A stretch of 12,623 nt of DNA. It comes from Chloroflexota bacterium. Lineage in GTDB: Bacteria; Chloroflexota; Dehalococcoidia; DSTF01; JACRBR01. The notes beneath the pieces were generated by a model. That model had not been told where the DNA came from, made no database searches, and worked only from the letters and a program-made list of their open reading frames with translations. The position numbers and the translations under genes were made by a program. Shown here in pieces: positions 7,187-12,623 of the stretch; the first letter of the stretch is position 1, and every line of letters starts with the position of its first letter. Location: positions 1 to 12,623 of the forward strand of contig JACRBR010000066.1 of NCBI GenBank assembly GCA_016213125.1. The letters run 5' to 3'.

Positions 7187-7309
7187 TCCGACCTGCCCAG
7201 ATTCGGGACCAAGCGGGGGCCCGGCCCGTGTTGGCGGGTTCGAGGGGTGCCGAGAATCCATGAGGGGACCTTCTGCCCGCGCCCCGCGGGTGTCAGGGAG
7301 TTGCGCTTC

Positions 7310-8563
7310 ATGGGCAAAGACATCGACGAAGACCTGATCGAGGCGACCATTCGCCGGATCCAGGCCCAATCTGCGGGCGATCCCGACTCGGACGAGGAAG
7401 AGGCATCCGAGGCAGGAGAGGCTGAGAGCCGGGCCACGTCGGAGGCCGCACTCCTGCGCCTCCAGGCTCACGTCCCCCCGCCGAGGGAGAGTTCGGCGCC
7501 AGGGCTGACGGCAGGATTTGGGGCGGAGGCGGCATCGGACGATGACTCTATCGAGGCGACGATTCGAAGGGTCCAGGCGCAGGCTGCTTCGCGAAGCAAA
7601 GAGTCGGGCGCAGACTCGTCCTCGGCGCCTGAGCATGGCGATTCGGCCGGCGAAGAAGACGCGATCGCGGCCACCATACGCCGCGTCCAGGCGCAGGTCG
7701 CGTCCCGTGATATCTCCGCCGACTTCCTGCCTGCTCCGCTGCCACCGCTCGAGGAAGATGAAGGGGAAGCGGCCGACGACGCTAGCGACATCGCGCAAAC
7801 TCGGCCACAGGAAGAGGAACCCGAGCTTGCACCAACGGCCTGGCGCGAGCAGGCGCCGCCCGTCGAGACGACACAGTGGCCCGGTCGCGATGAGCGCCTG
7901 CTTGGGGAACCTGCGACGTGGGAGATCGCCGCGCAGCGTCTGGAGGAAGGCCTTCAGACCACGCAGCGCGAGATCCGCGCGCTCGCCGCAAGATTCGACG
8001 CGCTCATGCCTGCGCTGGAGCGTGCTCTTGGCGGCGCGACGGGCGCTGCGCCGTCCCTGACCGTCGTACAGCCGCAGCGCCCGGCCGGTGGCGACGGCGA
8101 GTGGGACGACCGACCACGCGTTGCGCCGATGCAGTTCGGGGCGCCACCGAGGCCGCCGGTGTTTCGGGATCCGTCGCCGCAGACGGCCACGGCCGCGGAA
8201 CTGGTGGAGGAGCCACAGGCGGCTGAAGCGGAGCCGCCGGCTGCTGCCGCGCCGAAACTCCATGCGATCGATGCTGCGGGAAACCTCGACCGCCGCCTGC
8301 CCAGGCAATACCGGATCACCGTCGAGGACAAGCGGCGGGGCGTCGACCTGGTGCCGCTGCATCGCGCGATGCAGGGCCTGGAGAACATCAAGGACATGTC
8401 CCTGCTGAGCTACAGCAACGGCGTCGCCATCGTACTGGTGGAAAGCGTGGGCGCGATCGACCCCGAAGCGCTGCGCGCGGCGGTGGAGCGGGCGATGAGC
8501 CGCGAGGCGAAGATCGAAGTGCACAACGAGCAGACGATGGTGGTGAAGATCCAGGAGGAGTAG
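7310..8563 (+). CDS. Acidic repeat-motif scaffold-like protein with C-terminal alpha/beta domain
   Basis: The product is 417 aa and I do not recognise it as a named family. Residues 1-200 look disordered and acidic, but contain three near-identical motifs at 7-22, 77-95 and 116-133 (core IEATIRRVQAQ, each preceded by Asp/Glu). A degenerate fourth is at 45-55 (EAALLRLQAHV). Each would form a short amphipathic helix. Residues 204-242 form a likely coiled coil. A Pro/Ala-rich linker (245-315) follows. The C-terminal domain (330-417) has a beta-alpha-beta-beta-alpha-beta pattern (QYRITVED, then DLVPLHRAMQGLEN, SYSNGVAIVLVES, DPEALRAAVERAM and MVVKIQ), suggesting a ferredoxin-like fold. The ATG is set by AGGGAG 9 nt upstream and by the motif just after it. 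The GAF-GGDEF gene follows 9 nt later, so the two are co-expressed. Confidence 0.85.
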   Translation: MGKDIDEDLIEATIRRIQAQSAGDPDSDEEEASEAGEAESRATSEAALLRLQAHVPPPRESSAPGLTAGFGAEAASDDDSIEATIRRVQAQAASRSKESGADSSSAPEHGDSAGEEDAIAATIRRVQAQVASRDISADFLPAPLPPLEEDEGEAADDASDIAQTRPQEEEPELAPTAWREQAPPVETTQWPGRDERLLGEPATWEIAAQRLEEGLQTTQREIRALAARFDALMPALERALGGATGAAPSLTVVQPQRPAGGDGEWDDRPRVAPMQFGAPPRPPVFRDPSPQTATAAELVEEPQAAEAEPPAAAAPKLHAIDAAGNLDRRLPRQYRITVEDKRRGVDLVPLHRAMQGLENIKDMSLLSYSNGVAIVLVESVGAIDPEALRAAVERAMSREAKIEVHNEQTMVVKIQEE

Positions 8564-8572
8564 GCGGCACCG

Positions 8573-9760
8573 ATGCCACTGAACTGGCTGACCAGCAAGA
8601 AGGACAGGACGAAATCGCCCGAACCGTTCGTGGCGATCGAGTCGCTGGAGGCTTCGCGTCCGGAAGGGCGGGAGGGGCGCCTGTTCGACCTCGTCATCCT
8701 CTCGTTGTTCCTGCACAGCGCCGGAAGCACCGGGGAGATGATGAGCGCGTTCCTCGAGAAGGCGCCGCGGGTCACGGAGTCGCTGTTCGTGTATCCCCTG
8801 GTGCTGGACAAGAAGCGCGACACCCTGACGTCGGCGCCGCTGGAGGGGATCGTGGAGCCGCTTTTCGAGAAGGTGATGGACGCCTTCCAGGAAGACCTCA
8901 CGGCGATGGAGCTGGAGATGCCGGTCAACCACTTCCGGCGCCTGGTCATCGAGGGCGGCGAGGTGGTGATGCGCGATTCCATGACCCAGTTCTGGGACGG
9001 CATCTTCGATCCGGAGCGCGTGCAGGAGGCCGAGGAGAAGCTGGGCATCAACCGCGTGGCCATGGTGCCCATGCTGGTGGAAGGGGAACCGTACGGCGTG
9101 GTGCTGTTCGCGTTCGACCACACGAAGGTGGACGGTGAGATCGTAGAGCTGCTGGTGGGGCATTTCACGCTCGCCCTGCGCGACATCGCGACGCAGGAGG
9201 ACACGGCTCGATTCAACGACATCGACCCGGTCACCTGGGTGTACAACCGGCGGTACATGGGCGAGGCGATCGAGGCGGAGCTGATCCGCTGCGGGCGGTA
9301 CGCGAAGATCCTTTCGCTGGTGGTGCTGGACCTGGACGACTTCGGGCACTTCAACTCCAACTACGGGCAGTCCATGGGCGACAAGCTGCTGCGGAGCGCC
9401 GCGGTCTCGCTTGCGGAGGCCGTCTCTCCGCCGGAGATCGTGGCGCGCATCGGGCCGGACGAGTATGCGGTGCTCCTGCCGGAGACGAACCGAGCGGCGG
9501 CGGTGCAGGTGACGACGCGGCTGCTGGCGAGCCTGTCGCAGGTGTCGATCTTCGGGGCGGACGGATCGCCGGAGCCGCTGAAGGCGTCGGTGGCCATCGT
9601 GTGCTTCCCGGAGGACGGAGCCTCGGCGAAGGACCTGCTGGACAGCGCGGCATCGGACCTGGAGCAGGCGAAGCGGGAGCGCGAGGAGCAGGCGCGGGCC
9701 GACGCTGTGAAGGGCGTGAACCCGCTGGCCCGCGCGGCCGGCGAGCGCATCCGCGGCTGA
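8573..9760 (+). CDS. GAF-GGDEF protein with degenerate active site
   Basis: The product is 395 aa. Residues about 36-205 are a GAF-like sensory domain (ending LGINRVAMVPMLVEGEPYGVVLFAF, then the closing helix). Residues about 215-370 are a GGDEF domain: DPVTWVYNRRYM (218-229), VVLDLDDFGHFNSNYG (250-265), GDKLL (269-273) and ARIGPDEYAVLLP (291-303). Active diguanylate cyclases carry GG[DE]EF; here it is GPDEY (294-298). The ND of the nucleotide-binding segment is NS, and the lysine of DxDxFK is missing. No RxxD inhibitory site is found at its expected place. It is therefore probably a binding or regulatory homologue that does not make c-di-GMP. No transmembrane segment is seen. AGGAGG at 8553-8558, at the end of the scaffold gene, is the nearest ribosome site. 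Confidence 0.88.
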   Translation: MPLNWLTSKKDRTKSPEPFVAIESLEASRPEGREGRLFDLVILSLFLHSAGSTGEMMSAFLEKAPRVTESLFVYPLVLDKKRDTLTSAPLEGIVEPLFEKVMDAFQEDLTAMELEMPVNHFRRLVIEGGEVVMRDSMTQFWDGIFDPERVQEAEEKLGINRVAMVPMLVEGEPYGVVLFAFDHTKVDGEIVELLVGHFTLALRDIATQEDTARFNDIDPVTWVYNRRYMGEAIEAELIRCGRYAKILSLVVLDLDDFGHFNSNYGQSMGDKLLRSAAVSLAEAVSPPEIVARIGPDEYAVLLPETNRAAAVQVTTRLLASLSQVSIFGADGSPEPLKASVAIVCFPEDGASAKDLLDSAASDLEQAKREREEQARADAVKGVNPLARAAGERIRG

Positions 9761-9856
9761 CGGCTTCATTCCGTTTGGTTGTCTGGTTGTTTTTTTCATG
9801 TTCGTCGCCGCTTGAAGCTAGCGACCGCCGGACGATCGCGCTCGCAGGTTCAACTG

Positions 9857-9905
9857 TTTGATTGATCTGATTGAGTTTGATTGACCCTGTGTCCGTATCA
9901 ATCAA
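9857..9905. repeat. Cluster of GATTGA direct repeats with an inverted copy
   Basis: GATTGA occurs at 9860-9865, 9869-9874 and 9879-9884, a step of 9-10 nt, close to one helical turn. TTGATTGA at 9877-9884 is exactly inverted as TCAATCAA at 9898-9905 across a 13-nt loop. The 9-mer TTTGATTGA occurs at both 9857-9865 and 9876-9884. This could be a protein-binding site or a chance AT-rich cluster. Confidence 0.6.
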
Positions 9906-10198
9906 GGCCGGAGCGATGGTGGGTTGGGCCGTGCTGCGCGATCTGCTTTGTGTAGTAGGCATGGGCGGTGTCCAGATTCAATTGCTCGGCACTTTTGTGT
10001 TGTTCGCTGCGGCGACCGCCGGGGCGGCGGTGCGGCGGAGGCAGCGGGCATGGCGATCATGCAACTGTGCGAGTGGGATCTCCAAGGGCGCCGGATCACA
10101 TTCGGCGTACTTTGATGGCGACGGGTGGCGGGCATAGGCATTGCGGATGAGGTCGCCGCCACCTTGCGGTTGGTGGGTGGTGCGCGACCGGGGAGTGA

Positions 10199-10225
10199 GG
10201 GCGCGCCGCAGCGCGCCCCTACAAC
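10199..10225. repeat. REP-like palindrome, copy 1
   Basis: An 8-bp perfect stem GGGCGCGC/GCGCGCCC encloses the loop CGCA (10199-10218) and is followed by CCTACAAC. The same unit recurs at 10303. Confidence 0.8.
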
Positions 10226-10302
10226 TGCGGTGCCGGCGAAGTAGCATCGGTCGCGGACGGTGCGCTGCGCTGAAATTGCGAATGGTTGGTGACCGACGAT
10301 TC

Positions 10303-10329
10303 GGGCGCGCCGCAGCGCGCCCCTACAAC
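10303..10329. repeat. REP-like palindrome, copy 2
   Basis: It is identical to copy 1 over stem and loop (10303-10322) and the trailing CTACAAC, and lies 104 nt from it in the same orientation. The sequence between copies is not similar, so the element itself has been copied. Confidence 0.8.
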
Positions 10330-10369
10330 CGGTGGGTGCTGGGGGCGAGCGGGCGAGGTCGAGCGAACA

Positions 10370-10397
10370 GGGCGAGGCAATGCCTCGCCCCTACGAC
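10370..10397. repeat. REP-like palindrome, copy 3 (variant stem)
   Basis: GGGCGAGGC and GCCTCGCCC (10370-10378, 10382-10390) form a 9-bp perfect stem around AAT, followed by CTACGAC. It shares the outer GGGCG/CGCCC and the CTACRAC tail with copies 1 and 2, but the inner stem bases differ and remain paired. It ends 19 nt beyond the stop of the minus-strand gene at 10417, where it could act as a transcript 3' end. Confidence 0.75.
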
Positions 10398-10416
10398 GTT
10401 GGGGTGCGCGGCCGAG

Positions 10417-10938
10417 CTAGTTCCAGGGGGGCTGCATGTAGTCCTGGTCGTGGGTCTCGGCGGCGACCTTGCATAACGACATGCCCATGATCTGGTTCGA
10501 GATGGGCTCCCACAGCGGGCCGGGGAGCTTGCGGTCCTCGGCGAGCTTCTGGTGGACGCCGCGGGCGACGGCGCGCCAGGTGCGCTGCTCGTCGATGCGG
10601 AGCTGGCGGACGAAGGAGGCCAGATCGAGGCGGGTGACGACGGCCGCGGACAGCTCCTGGTAGTGCTGGACGGCCTCGCGCGCGGGCCCTGCCATCTGTT
10701 CCATCATCTCCGGTGTGAGGCGCTGGGGGCCGGCGGGCAGCGGCTGTTCCGGCTCCTTCTTCTTCTTGATGCCGCTGGCCTTGTCACGGGCGTCCTCTTC
10801 CTGCTGGAGCGCGAGGGCCTCTTCGGGCGTGACGATCTTCATGTCGCCGATGATGGCGGCGTCGTCCGGGTCGAGCGTGCCGTCCTTCATGCGCATGTCG
10901 GTGGTGACGAAGTAGGCGACGTCGTCGGTGTCGGCCAT
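10417..10938 (-). CDS. Hypothetical protein, 173 aa
   Basis: I do not recognise this protein. The ATG at 10936-10938 is chosen because AGGAG lies 6 nt upstream; the open frame extends 45 codons further, but that part overlaps a repeat. The N-terminal part (1-60) has FVTTDMRMKDGTLDPDDAAI, then a charged helix ending in a lysine run (KKKK near 58-61). A Pro-rich hinge (62-75) leads to a helical C-terminal half (76-173) with MMEQMAGPAREAVQHYQELS and RTWRAVARGVHQKLAEDRK. No signal peptide or membrane segment is seen, so it should be cytoplasmic. It is isolated: the palindrome 10370-10397 lies just behind it and a divergent gene lies ahead. Confidence that it is coding comes from the ribosome site and a coherent composition. 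Confidence 0.72.
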   Translation of the reverse strand: MADTDDVAYFVTTDMRMKDGTLDPDDAAIIGDMKIVTPEEALALQQEEDARDKASGIKKKKEPEQPLPAGPQRLTPEMMEQMAGPAREAVQHYQELSAAVVTRLDLASFVRQLRIDEQRTWRAVARGVHQKLAEDRKLPGPLWEPISNQIMGMSLCKVAAETHDQDYMQPPWN

Positions 10939-11002
10939 CGTGTGCTCCTGGCGCGTGTGCTCGAAGTGGCAGGGTAGCGGGACTGGTGGTGCGGGCCAGC
11001 GG

Positions 11003-11113
11003 TCGTAGCGGGGACGCCCACACATGGTTACCGTGCCGGCTCGCATCAACGGCTGTACACCCCCGGGGCGCATGCGGCGTGATGCGCCGAGAAGTCAACT
11101 GTCCGGAGAACCG
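11003..11113. repeat. Diverged direct repeat, copy A
   Basis: Copy A matches 11501-11633 in the same direction. Shared blocks are CGTAG (11004-11008), CGGCTCGCAT (11037-11046), GGCTGTACACC (11051-11061), GGGGCGC, TGCGGC, TGATG and GAGAAG/AAGAAG followed by CCGGA. Copy B has about 20 nt extra in the middle. Copy A lies in the divergent intergenic region just before the 66-aa gene. Confidence 0.65.
11067..11088. repeat. Perfect hairpin inside repeat copy A
   Basis: GGCGCAT (11067-11073) and ATGCGCC (11082-11088) form a 7-bp stem with an 8-nt loop. The second arm is not preserved in copy B, so the hairpin is not the conserved part of the repeat. It lies between divergent genes, so a terminator role is unlikely; an operator is possible. 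Confidence 0.4.
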
Positions 11114-11159
11114 GGCAAGCTCATAATCGCATCGTTGAATCGGGCTTGCGAGTGGTTGT

Positions 11160-11360
11160 ATGGGTAAGTTCCTACCGAAGTCCCTTATCTCGGGCGCGCT
11201 GTTCGCGATCGCTGCGGTCGTCACCTATATGATCGGAGCAGTCATCTGGACAGACGGTGGCGTGTGGGAGGGTGGAGCTGTCATGATTGGTTCCGGCATA
11301 TTGGCGCTGATGCTTGGCGGCGGAATCGTTCGCGCCTTCATGAATTGGCGGCGGCGCTAA
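11160..11360 (+). CDS. Small two-helix membrane protein
   Basis: The product is 66 aa. Two hydrophobic helices span about residues 9-30 (LISGALFAIAAVVTYMIGAV) and 37-58 (a Gly-rich stretch through LMLGGGIV). They are separated by a short loop TDGGVW. The C terminus is NWRRR, which by the positive-inside rule places both ends in the cytoplasm. No family can be named. A clear ribosome binding site is absent; a CATAAT at 11122-11127 could be a -10 box, but no good -35 accompanies it. The membrane pattern is what supports coding. It follows repeat copy A and is separated by 288 nt from the lipoprotein gene. Confidence 0.6.
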   Translation: MGKFLPKSLISGALFAIAAVVTYMIGAVIWTDGGVWEGGAVMIGSGILALMLGGGIVRAFMNWRRR

Positions 11361-11500
11361 GATGACCGGCGAATGCACCCAGGGGAATCATCCAACCAAT
11401 GCCAATTAATGTGTTGCTCATCGGTTCCAGCCATCAGGTGGGACCAACGAGCGCTAGTTCAACGGGCACTGTGCTGACGCACCCATTGTCCGGCGCGGAG

Positions 11501-11633
11501 CTCGTAGGGCCGCACGAGGGTCACCGCTGTCCACGGCTCGCATTTCAGGGCGCCGGCAAGTACGAGCGGGCTGTACACCTCAGGGGCGCTTGCGGCATGA
11601 TGTCCAAGAAGCAAGCAGCCCGGAAACGTTGCG
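11501..11633. repeat. Diverged direct repeat, copy B
   Basis: This is the second copy of the element at 11003-11113, with the same block order: CTCGTAG at 11501, CGGCTCGCAT at 11534-11543, GGCTGTACACC at 11569-11579, then GGGGCGC, TGCGGC, TGATG and CCGGA. It ends 15 nt before the ATG of the lipoprotein gene. The rest of 11361-11648 holds no supportable gene. Confidence 0.65.
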
Positions 11634-11648
11634 TAGGCCCAGATAGTG

Positions 11649-12254
11649 ATGAATGGCCTCGATAGGCAGCGTAAGTCCGTGCCTTTGATTTGCGTCGTCG
11701 CGCCCATACTTGCGTTTGGAGCTTTGGCGTGTGACCCGCGTGAGGAGACCGCGGTTTCAGGCCGTTCGCCTACGCCTCAAGGCGCTGGCGAACGGCAGAT
11801 TGACGTGAGTGACCTGACGCAACCTCTGGTCCCATTTAGGTCGGGCGACGTTCTCACGATAGAAGAGATAGAACGATTGGTTGGATTCGAGGTTCTAGCG
11901 GCGAATTCAGCCAAGTTCAGCAGACTCACTGCTCATCGCGAGGTCGTGACTGGGGTCGAGCCGCAGTACTACGAGCTCTATACTCCGCTCACAGAAGAAA
12001 GCCAACGAGATGTTAGCGTCACTCAGAAGCCGGTGGTCGAATCGGAGCTCAGTGGCCCACTTGTGGACTTCGAAGGCTGGCAAGCCCAGGTTACGAAGGG
12101 GTCTGGAATTATCAAGGTGCGCGTTCGCTTCTTGACCGGTGCGTTCGATGCGGAAGGTCACGCGATTCGGGCTGAGGTCCGCGGGCGTCGTGAGGACGCG
12201 GTTAGGGAGTTGGTGGCAGCGCTGACGTTCGACCATGAGTTTCAGCTGCGATGA
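11649..12254 (+). CDS. Putative lipoprotein, function unknown
   Basis: The product is 201 aa from the ATG at 11649; a GTG directly before it (11646) would add one residue. The N terminus has basic residues (DRQRK), a hydrophobic core (VPLICVVAPILAFGAL) and a lipobox-like ALAC with Cys28 (Cys29 from the GTG). This suggests lipid modification and export. A Ser/Pro/Gly linker follows, then a globular part with LTIEEIERLVGFEVL, YYELYTPL, VKVRVRFLTGAF-like strands and a closing helix VRELVAALTF. The segment LTIEEIERLVGF resembles the opening of secreted beta-rich domains, but I cannot name the family. Codon third positions are visibly less GC-rich than in the left-hand genes, consistent with acquisition by transfer. 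No ribosome site is evident. Confidence 0.75.
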   Translation: MNGLDRQRKSVPLICVVAPILAFGALACDPREETAVSGRSPTPQGAGERQIDVSDLTQPLVPFRSGDVLTIEEIERLVGFEVLAANSAKFSRLTAHREVVTGVEPQYYELYTPLTEESQRDVSVTQKPVVESELSGPLVDFEGWQAQVTKGSGIIKVRVRFLTGAFDAEGHAIRAEVRGRREDAVRELVAALTFDHEFQLR

Positions 12255-12427
12255 GTTTCCTTTAGCTAGGATTGCTGCACGAAGAGGAGCTACAAGGACA
12301 TCAGTCCTGGGCCCATCTCCGGTTCGAACCTGCAGTTCTCGACCAAGCAAAGCTGAAACCCGGGAAGAGCCAAGTGACTCCCAGGCCGCACGCGGGTGGG
12401 TCTCTCGGCCAGGGTTCTGGGCCGCGG
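12255..12427. other. Intergenic segment without recognisable gene
   Basis: Only short frames without motifs are seen. It contains the 10-bp palindrome GGTTCGAACC at 12321-12330, which resembles a tRNA T-loop but has no tRNA around it. Confidence 0.5.
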
Positions 12428-12458
12428 CATTGCACAGGCGAGGACGCCTGTGCCACAT
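12428..12458. repeat. CACAGGCG palindrome, copy 1
   Basis: GCACAGGCG (12432-12440) and CGCCTGTGC (12445-12453) form a perfect 9-bp stem around AGGA, flanked by CATT and a CAT. It recurs at 12491 with 28 of 31 positions the same. Confidence 0.8.
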
Positions 12459-12490
12459 CCGCTTCTCTCCTGCATGGTTCTTGGTTAGCG

Positions 12491-12521
12491 CATTGCACAG
12501 GCGGGGACGCCTGTGCTCCAT
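12491..12521. repeat. CACAGGCG palindrome, copy 2
   Basis: The same 9-bp stem (12495-12503 and 12508-12516) encloses the loop GGGA. It lies 63 nt after copy 1 and only 10 nt beyond the stop of the minus-strand gene at the right edge, a position suited to a transcript 3' end. Confidence 0.8.
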
Positions 12522-12526
12522 TTGGG

Positions 12527-12623
12527 TTAGCGCCAGGAGGCGAGGAGGGCGGCTAGTTCGCGGAGGTGGGTGATGGTGGCGTCGGGGGCGGGGGCGCCTT
12601 CGATGGGGGGGCGGCTGGCGTAC
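12527..12623 (-). CDS. C-terminal end of an unidentified gene
   Basis: A minus-strand frame enters from the right edge and ends at TAA (12527-12529), giving the last 31 residues, which close with ATITHLRELAALLASWR. Nearly every codon ends in C or G, as expected for coding DNA in this genome, and the end forms a plausible helix. The fragment is too short to identify. The palindrome directly downstream marks the gene end. Confidence 0.55.
   Translation of the reverse strand, partial: YASRPPIEGAPAPDATITHLRELAALLASWR

Larger units (their letters stand above)
9761..10416. other. Gene-poor intergenic stretch with repeats
   Basis: No convincing gene lies in these 656 nt. Short open frames exist on both strands, but they have no recognisable motifs and run through the palindromic repeats. 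A T-run at 9790-9796 lacks a strong hairpin directly before it, so it is not a clear terminator. A small hairpin is possible at 9804-9825 (GTCGC...GCGAC). The left half (9761-9910) is clearly more AT-rich than the surrounding coding DNA. One minus-strand frame (about 9978-10180) has fairly GC-rich third positions and could be a decayed gene, but nothing identifies it. Confidence 0.6.

Noticed and set aside
6467..7309. Upstream extension of the 417-aa gene to a 698-aa frame
   Set aside because: The extension is antisense to aroQ and the 111-aa gene; a ribosome site and the first repeat motif place the start at 7310.
6734..9799. A 1021-codon open frame on the minus strand
   Set aside because: Only its last 146 codons (aroQ) are real; the rest is antisense to the scaffold and GGDEF genes, is Arg/His/Leu-rich low-information translation, and has no motifs.
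9871..10247. Short frames of about 60-90 codons in the intergenic stretch
   Set aside because: No ribosome site or motif, and several read through the palindromic repeats; at most a decayed gene.
11457..11634. Integron attC site upstream of the lipoprotein gene
   Set aside because: A GTTCAAC and a GTTGCGT occur, but they are not complementary, the second breaks the GTTRRRY rule, and no L-box pairing is visible.
11399..11665. An 88-codon plus-strand frame
   Set aside because: It runs through repeat copy B, overlaps the next gene start, and has no motif or ribosome site.
12265..12345. Possible tRNA ending near 12345 (GGTTCGAACC, then a CCA)
   Set aside because: The T-stem has a mismatch, no pairing 5' acceptor arm, D-loop or anticodon arm can be placed; it may be a remnant but is not a tRNA gene.

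Overview
The window is high-GC bacterial chromosome. It best fits a Chloroflexota (Dehalococcoidia/Thermomicrobia-like) genome. That assignment is inference: it rests on a secreted protein with a Thr/Pro-rich linker of the kind common in that phylum, an aroQ-(orf)-peptidase-efp operon, and two genes whose -10 boxes sit so close to the start codon that leaderless mRNAs are likely. No rRNA or other marker gene is present to settle it.

Left part (1-4650, all + strand): the 3' end of xseA, xseB, a PurN-like formyltransferase-fold protein, a small zinc-ribbon protein with its own likely promoter, a 659-aa secreted protein (two carbohydrate-binding-like modules, a Thr/Pro linker, a lamin-tail domain and a C-terminal membrane anchor), and an RluB/RsuA-family pseudouridine synthase whose GTG start overlaps the previous stop by 4 nt.

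Middle part (4665-7174, - strand): a compact operon reading aroQ, a 111-aa conserved hypothetical with a Cys-Cys pair, an M24 aminopeptidase P-like peptidase, and efp. EF-P has arginine at the tip of the loop that contacts the peptidyl-transferase centre. From the divergent intergenic region a + strand pair runs the other way (7310-9760). Its first gene encodes a 417-aa, largely disordered acidic protein with three or four copies of a short helical motif, a coiled coil and a compact C-terminal domain. Nine nt later comes a GAF-GGDEF protein whose catalytic motif is degenerate (GPDEY). This pair is the best candidate in the window for an undescribed system: a multivalent scaffold with a non-enzymatic c-di-GMP-family partner.

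Right part (9761-12623): accessory and gene-poor. It holds a 656-nt non-coding stretch with TTGATTGA-type repeats and three palindromic REP-like elements, a 173-aa hypothetical (- strand), a 66-aa two-helix membrane protein and a ~201-aa lipoprotein (+ strand; the lipoprotein gene is visibly less GC-rich than its neighbours). Each of these two + strand genes is preceded by one copy of a diverged ~110-130 bp direct repeat. A second palindrome family (two copies) and the 3' end of an unidentified - strand gene close the window.
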